Below, piece by piece: positions 59,287-64,000 of a stretch of 64,000 nt of DNA (positions are counted from its first letter, which is position 1; each line of letters starts with the position of its first letter). The stretch is from Maribacter ulvicola (lineage in GTDB: Bacteria; Bacteroidota; Bacteroidia; Flavobacteriales; Flavobacteriaceae): NCBI RefSeq assembly GCF_900155985.1, contig NZ_FTMA01000008.1, positions 62,001 to 126,000 on the forward strand. Reading direction: 5' to 3'. The notes under the pieces are model-generated. The model was not told where the DNA came from and did no database searches. It was given only the letters and a program-made list of their open reading frames with translations. A program made the translations under genes and the position numbers.

Positions 59287-60264
59287 ATGTCTGATAAAAT
59301 AGAACGTGTTAAAACATTGATTATAGGATCTGGCCCTGCAGGTTATACAGCGGCAATATATGCTGCCCGTGCAGATTTAAAACCTGTTATGTATACTGGT
59401 ATGGAGCCTGGAGGTCAATTGACTACTACAACTGAAGTAGATAATTTTCCAGGATATCCAGAGGGTATTGATGGTCCTACGATGATGGTCCAATTACAAC
59501 AACAAGCTGAACGTTTTGGAACCGAAGTTAGAATTGGTATGATTACCTCAGTTGAATTTTCAAAAGAAAAAGGCGGTATTCATAAAGTAATCGCAGATAA
59601 TGATAAGCAAATAGAAGCTGAAACGATTATTATTTCTACAGGTGCATCTGCTAAATATTTGAATATACCTAGTGAGCAACGTTTACGTGGTGGTGGAGTT
59701 TCTGCCTGTGCCGTTTGTGATGGTTTTTTCTATAAGGGACAAGATGTAGCAATTGTTGGTGCAGGTGATACTGCGGCAGAAGAGGCATCTTATTTAGCTA
59801 ACATTTGTAACAAAGTAACTATGTTGGTGCGTAGAGATGAAATGAGGGCTTCTAAAGCAATGCAACATAGGGTTCATAGCATTAAGAATATTGATGTACG
59901 TTACAATACCGAAGTTGATGAAGTTTTAGGTGACCAGGTTGTTGAAGGTTTACGTATGGTAAATAACCAAACAGGAGAGAAAGAAGAAATTGCGATCACT
60001 GGTATATTTATCGCAATAGGGCACAAACCAAATACTGACATATTCAAGGGACAATTAGATATGGATGAAACGGGTTACCTGATTACACAAGGTAAGTCTA
60101 CCAAAACTAATTTACCAGGAGTATTCGCTAGTGGAGATGCTCAAGATAAAGAGTATAGACAAGCGGTTACAGCGGCAGGATCGGGTTGTATGGCAGCCTT
60201 GGATGCAGAACGTTATTTGGCATCTATTGGCTCTGTTGAAGAAGCAGTGGCAGATAAATACTAG
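59287..60264 (+). CDS. trxB: Thioredoxin reductase
   Basis: 325 residues from MSDKIERVKTLIIGSGPAGYTAA. FAD site GSGPAGYTAA, redox-active SACAVCDGFF with the CxxC pair, NADPH site VGAGDTAAEEA, and GVFASGDAQDKEYRQAVTAAGSGCMAALDAE at the C-terminus. It reduces thioredoxin with NADPH in the cytoplasm. A longer frame begins at 59233 with TTG, upstream of the promoter element, and is rejected. Confidence 0.95.
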   Translation: MSDKIERVKTLIIGSGPAGYTAAIYAARADLKPVMYTGMEPGGQLTTTTEVDNFPGYPEGIDGPTMMVQLQQQAERFGTEVRIGMITSVEFSKEKGGIHKVIADNDKQIEAETIIISTGASAKYLNIPSEQRLRGGGVSACAVCDGFFYKGQDVAIVGAGDTAAEEASYLANICNKVTMLVRRDEMRASKAMQHRVHSIKNIDVRYNTEVDEVLGDQVVEGLRMVNNQTGEKEEIAITGIFIAIGHKPNTDIFKGQLDMDETGYLITQGKSTKTNLPGVFASGDAQDKEYRQAVTAAGSGCMAALDAERYLASIGSVEEAVADKY

Positions 60265-60283
60265 TACGCACATAAAGTATATT

Positions 60284-60313
60284 AAAGAGCCCAATCATTA
60301 GAATGGGCTCTTT
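60284..60313. terminator. Terminator between trxB and a convergent gene
   Basis: 10-bp stem (AAAGAGCCCA / TGGGCTCTTT) with a 10-nt loop and T run to the right. Confidence 0.85.
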
Positions 60314-60332
60314 TTTTATTCCATTTATTCAG

Positions 60333-60779
60333 TTAATCTATTCTAATATAGTTTTCAGAGAAGGTTCTATTGCCTTCTTCATCTAAGCTTATTTGACTGA
60401 ATTTGTCTTCGCCTAGCTGAAGTTCAAAAGTAAATATACGCATGGTGTCCATAGCCTGAATCATTTCATTATCTCCGTATTCTAATGTTTCCATTAATTG
60501 GTCGTCTATAATCTTATATGTTCCATAGCCAAACCTGCCAACTTTATCAACAGGTACGTATCTGGTCCACATGATTTTCCCATTATAATACATTTTAACC
60601 TGTCTATACCCATCTGCTGTAGGTACGGTGTCAATAACTTGTTGTCCGTCATAATTATAAAAACTCTCTAGCTCCCAAGTACCTTGTATGGTATGCATGT
60701 AGTCTTCATTAATAGAATTTGTAGCGGCTGCTGAAACCAATAAGAGCATCAACAATACCAAACCTATAATTTTTTTCAT
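60333..60779 (-). CDS. Exported lipocalin-like protein, unknown function
   Basis: 148 residues with a signal peptide (to about 18) and a beta-rich body starting IQGTWELESFYNYDGQQV, which has the G-x-W start of lipocalin-like domains and continues with YYNGKIMWTRYV and YGTYKIIDDQLMETLEYGDN. Function not known; such proteins occur widely in Bacteroidota. Confidence 0.75.
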   Translation of the reverse strand: MKKIIGLVLLMLLLVSAAATNSINEDYMHTIQGTWELESFYNYDGQQVIDTVPTADGYRQVKMYYNGKIMWTRYVPVDKVGRFGYGTYKIIDDQLMETLEYGDNEMIQAMDTMRIFTFELQLGEDKFSQISLDEEGNRTFSENYIRID

Positions 60780-60910
60780 AGTGATAAGGTTTTAGTTAAT
60801 AAAAGAGTGAAATGTGTACTAAAAAGATACGAAATAAATATCAGAATTTAACAAAAAAAGCATCAATAAATGTAAATAACACTGTGAAAATCAAATCATT
60901 GCACTAGTGC

Positions 60911-61951
60911 CTAGATGTTTGGTCTGTATGAGTTAAGAATGTTGCAAAGGCTTAGGATATCCTGGTTTGTGTGTGAAGCACTTAAAACAATACGACTCAT
61001 TAAGGCATCATTTTCTGTTGGATACCTAAAATTGGTAACTAGTACATCATTTTTTTGTAGAAAATTGGCAAGCGATTCATTTTGAAAATTAAAGGTAGGA
61101 TGCCCTTCCACATATACAAAAAGTGAGGTATTGGATAATTTTGATAAAAAGAACTCGGTATTTTTATGCAATTGGTTTCTTTTACTATTGATAAGTTCTT
61201 GAGCGTCTTTTAAGGTTGCTAAAGAAGCAGGTGTAGCTGGACTGGCACCGCCAAAAAATGAGGTTTGTTTTAGTAGGTGGAGCCTCCCTGTATTTCCAAA
61301 TATAGCTCCGGCTTGTATACCAAATCCTTTTCCCAGGGAACATGAAACCAGTAGTTCTTTTGGTGCCAATGATTGTAAAATGCCAAAACTGCCACCGCCA
61401 TTTTTTCCTGTAATTCCTATTCCATGAGAATCATCTACGACTAGAATTATATCTTTCAGTGGTAGATTTTTAAGGAAGTTGTACTGCGGATAGTTATCTC
61501 CATGAAAATCGATACTATCTAAAAAAAGCACCGGTATTTTGTCTGTATTGGTCTCAAGGGCATTTTTAAGCTCGCTCCAATTTTGAAAAACTTGTTGCTG
61601 GTTTCTATATAATGCAGAATGGGTATTTGGAGCATAAAATAATTGATAGTCTGTATTACTGAAGTAATCACATACCAATTGCCCGGCTAAATAGCCAGAT
61701 GACATTGTAATACAGCTTTCGCTACCCGTTAGTTTTGCCAGGTGGGCGTCTACTTCGTCAAAAATGGATATTTTAATATTAGACTTACGGGAGGCACTGT
61801 AAGCCGTGCCATATTTTTTGATGTTTTTAATGAACAGCGATTGAAAATCAGCATCGGTCTGTAATCCTAAATAGGAGGTGCCGCCAAAGTATAGGTATTC
61901 TTTACCTTTAATGACAATAGTTCTATCAGGAAATTCATTAATCGTAAACAT
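60911..61951 (-). CDS. PLP-dependent alpha-oxoamine synthase-like aminotransferase (BioF/KBL group)
   Basis: 346 residues. Fold type I features: YFGGTSYLGL near the start, the PLP-binding VVDDSHGIG (Asp173, His176) and the Schiff-base Lys in CSLGKGFG (Lys208). BioF and KBL are around 390 residues; this one is shorter at both ends. Adjacent to a dipeptide epimerase with a 1-nt overlap, so the two probably act on related amino-acid or peptide compounds, possibly cell-wall derived. Specificity unknown. Confidence 0.78.
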   Translation of the reverse strand: MFTINEFPDRTIVIKGKEYLYFGGTSYLGLQTDADFQSLFIKNIKKYGTAYSASRKSNIKISIFDEVDAHLAKLTGSESCITMSSGYLAGQLVCDYFSNTDYQLFYAPNTHSALYRNQQQVFQNWSELKNALETNTDKIPVLFLDSIDFHGDNYPQYNFLKNLPLKDIILVVDDSHGIGITGKNGGGSFGILQSLAPKELLVSCSLGKGFGIQAGAIFGNTGRLHLLKQTSFFGGASPATPASLATLKDAQELINSKRNQLHKNTEFFLSKLSNTSLFVYVEGHPTFNFQNESLANFLQKNDVLVTNFRYPTENDALMSRIVLSASHTNQDILSLCNILNSYRPNI

Positions 61952-62964
61952 TAATCTAACAATTGAACACCGCTACCGGCAAGTTTAGGGAAAATTACTT
62001 TTCCGTCAGGTTCAATATGAACACCCGTTGCAATATCACTTTTCAATAACAAAGCTCCGTCCATATCCACATAATCTAACTGTGGAATTAATTGCGCTAT
62101 TGCAGAAATACCAACGGTAGATTCGGTCATACAACCCACCATAACGCTAATGCCTAATTCTTTAGCCTTTTTTATCATACGTAGGGCAGGGGTTAGTCCG
62201 CCACACTTGGTCAACTTGATATTTACACCACTAAAATGTAGCGCACATTTTTCTACATCACTTGCTACAATACAACTTTCGTCTGCAATTACGGGTAACA
62301 CGCTATGGTGCATTACTTCTTCCATACCAAACCAGTCATCAGCTTTCAAAGGTTGCTCTAAGAACTGTACCCCCAATTCTTTTAAAAGAGGCGCGTTAAT
62401 TATAGTTTCTTCTGCTGTCCAAGCACAATTGGCATCTATTCTAAAAATAGCATTGGTATGTTTTCTTAATTCACGAACAATAGCGACATCATTGCTAGTA
62501 CCTAATTTAATTTTATAGATAGGCCATGGCATTTCTTGCATTTTAGCCAACATAACATCAATAGGTGCAATACCGATGGTGTAGTTTGAAATAGGATATT
62601 TTTCTATGCTTGTACCCCAAATTTCGTATAACGGTTTCCCTAGTAATTTTCCATATAGGTCATGAGCCGCCAAGTCTAAGGCACAAATGGCAAAATTTGA
62701 CAAACCTTTATTTACTAAAAAGGTATGAAAGATTTCAGGCTTAGTGAATTCATACGCTTCAATTTCAGAAGAAATGGCGTTGATTTCATCCATCATGCTC
62801 TGTGTAGTAATTTTGTAATACGGATTAGAGGTTGCCTCTCCGTACCCGGTTTTTCCATTTAAAGATAAAGATGCGATCATAGTATCTTGAAAATCATGAG
62901 ATTCTCTGGAGATACTGAAGGTGTGTTTTAATGGTAATGTATATTTCTTAAGGTGTACTTGCAT
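61951..62964 (-). CDS. Dipeptide epimerase, enolase superfamily (L-Ala-D/L-Glu type)
   Basis: 337 residues. Catalytic K151-x-K153 in IYKIKLGT, metal ligands Asp177 (FRIDANCAW), Glu203 (FLEQPL) and Asp228 (IADES), and the second base Lys250 in NIKLTKCGG: the complete set for the muconate-lactonizing/dipeptide epimerase group. It inverts the stereocentre of the second residue of a dipeptide, such as those from murein recycling. First gene of the pair with the PLP enzyme. Confidence 0.88.
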   Translation of the reverse strand: MQVHLKKYTLPLKHTFSISRESHDFQDTMIASLSLNGKTGYGEATSNPYYKITTQSMMDEINAISSEIEAYEFTKPEIFHTFLVNKGLSNFAICALDLAAHDLYGKLLGKPLYEIWGTSIEKYPISNYTIGIAPIDVMLAKMQEMPWPIYKIKLGTSNDVAIVRELRKHTNAIFRIDANCAWTAEETIINAPLLKELGVQFLEQPLKADDWFGMEEVMHHSVLPVIADESCIVASDVEKCALHFSGVNIKLTKCGGLTPALRMIKKAKELGISVMVGCMTESTVGISAIAQLIPQLDYVDMDGALLLKSDIATGVHIEPDGKVIFPKLAGSGVQLLD

Positions 62965-63001
62965 ACCACTAATATACAGATAAGGAAAGGACTAAAAAAT
63001 G

Positions 63002-63029
63002 AAAACCCACTGATAATTCAGTGGGTTTT
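63002..63029 (-). terminator. Terminator after the DUF2807 gene
   Basis: Perfect 12-bp stem (AAAACCCACTGA / TCAGTGGGTTTT) with a 4-nt loop; T run on the minus strand. Confidence 0.88.
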
Positions 63030-63054
63030 AAAGTTGAATTGATTGATGAATAAA

Positions 63055-63786
63055 TTAGTATTTATGAACGCTACCAGAAACTGATTTGTTCTTTTGAACG
63101 GAGGGGTCGCCAATGTAAGAAATATTACCTCCGCTAGAAGCTTCGGCCGTTAAATTATCTGTAACATCTATACTAATATTTGCACCGCTACTAGCATCTG
63201 CGGTAGCTACTAAAGTAGAGAGGTCTTTGGCTCTAATATTTGCACCACTACTAGCATCTACGTACACTTCTTTAGCTGTACCTTCTAATGAGATATTTGC
63301 ACCGCTGCTGGCATCTATATCCATATTGGTTACCAATACATTTGCATTAATTATGGCACCACTACTAGCGTCTACTTCTAACTTATCTGACTGAATTTTA
63401 TTTTCGGTAGTTAAGTGAGACCCGCTAGATGCAGACAATGACGCTATATTGGGCATGGTTACGTATACTTTTTTGGTTGCTCTGGCAATATTCTCTATAC
63501 TGTGGATTCTTAATTTTCCGTTTTTAATATCAGTACCTATTAAGTCAATGATATTTTCATCTGCCTCTACTGCAATGTCAAAATCAGCACCCTGGGTAAT
63601 AAATACTTCTAAACCTTCAGAGCTGGAAACTTCCGTAAACTTACCGGTAATTTCTCTAGTTTCTTCAACAACCACGCCGTTGCCTTTTTCGCCAGATCCA
63701 AAATCGCCAAAGTTAATGTCAAAGCCACAAGATGAAAGTAATAAGGTCAAAACGAGTGCTACTGTTATTCTTACTAATGTTGTCAT
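63055..63786 (-). CDS. DUF2807 lipoprotein with DASSGANI repeats
   Basis: 243 residues with a lipoprotein signal (LLLSSCG, Cys20). An N-terminal DUF2807 part (EVSSSEGLEVFITQGADFDI) is followed by five or so copies of a motif like DASSGANI, about 20-22 residues apart, forming a beta-helix or solenoid as in the head-GIN domain. Function unknown; often located after a PspC-type gene, which may be the partial frame at the window end. Confidence 0.82.
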   Translation of the reverse strand: MTTLVRITVALVLTLLLSSCGFDINFGDFGSGEKGNGVVVEETREITGKFTEVSSSEGLEVFITQGADFDIAVEADENIIDLIGTDIKNGKLRIHSIENIARATKKVYVTMPNIASLSASSGSHLTTENKIQSDKLEVDASSGAIINANVLVTNMDIDASSGANISLEGTAKEVYVDASSGANIRAKDLSTLVATADASSGANISIDVTDNLTAEASSGGNISYIGDPSVQKNKSVSGSVHKY

Positions 63787-63899
63787 GATTATCTGTTTTT
63801 TGATTGATTAAAATGTTATGATGATGTAAAGATGATTGTTTTCTGATTTTTCTTGGATTATTATATACCGAATTGTCAATTTAGAGGTATGAACTGTAT

Positions 63900-64000
63900 T
63901 TAGTTGATACTGTCATTAGTATTGACCTTTACGCCGTTTTGATCCAACTTCATTTTAAACGATTCTCCATTATCGTTAACGTCAATGTCAATACCATTTT
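63900..64000 (-). CDS. Partial gene at window edge, 3' end (possibly PspC-type C-terminus)
   Basis: 33 codons ending at TAA (63902-63900) are open on the minus strand and continue beyond the window. The peptide has NGIDIDVNDNGESFKMKLD followed by QNGVKVNTNDSIN, a polar C-terminal tail. In related genomes a PspC-domain membrane protein commonly precedes DUF2807 genes, which is why I suggest it; the fragment itself is too short for a firm call. Confidence 0.5.
   Translation of the reverse strand, partial: NGIDIDVNDNGESFKMKLDQNGVKVNTNDSIN

Overview
The window is AT-rich DNA from a marine-type member of the Flavobacteriaceae (Bacteroidota). The evidence is the -7 promoter element TAnnTTTG in front of many genes, a SusC-like TonB receptor with a carboxypeptidase-regulatory N-terminus, a fused CcoN-CcoO cbb3 oxidase, a clade II (Sec/lipoprotein) NosZ, and a lipoprotein arylsulfatase beside its formylglycine-generating enzyme. 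I saw no rRNA, tRNA, CRISPR array, intact insertion sequence or prophage. Coordinates were worked out by eye; nothing was searched against a database.

Layout. 1-3.1 kb: start of cydA (bd oxidase), then a peroxiredoxin / persulfide dioxygenase-rhodanese / Dps operon. 3.3-6.1 kb: a small Cys-rich exported protein and a TonB receptor carrying the OprC/NosA copper motifs CxxxM and HxM. 6.1-20.2 kb: a sulfur-handling island (two DsrE-like proteins, a TsdA-like diheme cytochrome, DoxX, a SoxB-like metallohydrolase, sulfide:quinone reductase, two more dioxygenase-rhodanese proteins, a single rhodanese, a TauE/SafE exporter). 20.2-23.7 kb: a DUF983 protein with a Crp/Fnr regulator, then divergent hemN and a universal stress protein. 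23.9-32.2 kb: nitrous oxide reductase operon (cytochrome c, nosZ, membrane protein, nosL, nosD, nosF, nosY, an oxidase-subunit-I-like protein) and an NsrR-like Rrf2 regulator. 32.4-43.4 kb: cbb3 oxidase and its assembly genes, ending in a vanadium-haloperoxidase-like gene. 43.5-45.1 kb: an FNR-like regulator and a second stress protein. 45.3-49.2 kb: rpiA, transketolase, transaldolase. 49.5-54 kb: two sensor kinases. 54-55.5 kb: decayed DNA. 55.5-59 kb: sulfatase, formylglycine-generating enzyme, LytTR regulator. 59-64 kb: trxB, a lipocalin-like protein, a KBL/BioF-like enzyme with a dipeptide epimerase, and a DUF2807 lipoprotein.

The main discovery is regulatory. Fifteen 16-bp palindromes lie in front of genes in the left 44 kb. 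For 14 of them at least one -7 element begins exactly 21 nt from the operator edge (20 nt for cydA), which puts the operator centre near -41.5, the class II position of Crp/Fnr activators. The operators split into GTAAC-N4-GTTAC (sulfur half, bd oxidase, copper/peroxide genes) and TGAC-N4-GTCA (nos, cco, fnr, stress genes), with two hybrids GTGAC-N4-GTCAC. The two Crp/Fnr regulators encoded here differ at just the recognition-helix residues that would read the differing bases. I infer one two-regulator circuit joining sulfide/persulfide oxidation, copper uptake, high-affinity oxygen respiration and N2O respiration. The operators also correct several start codons, because the longest open frames begin inside them.
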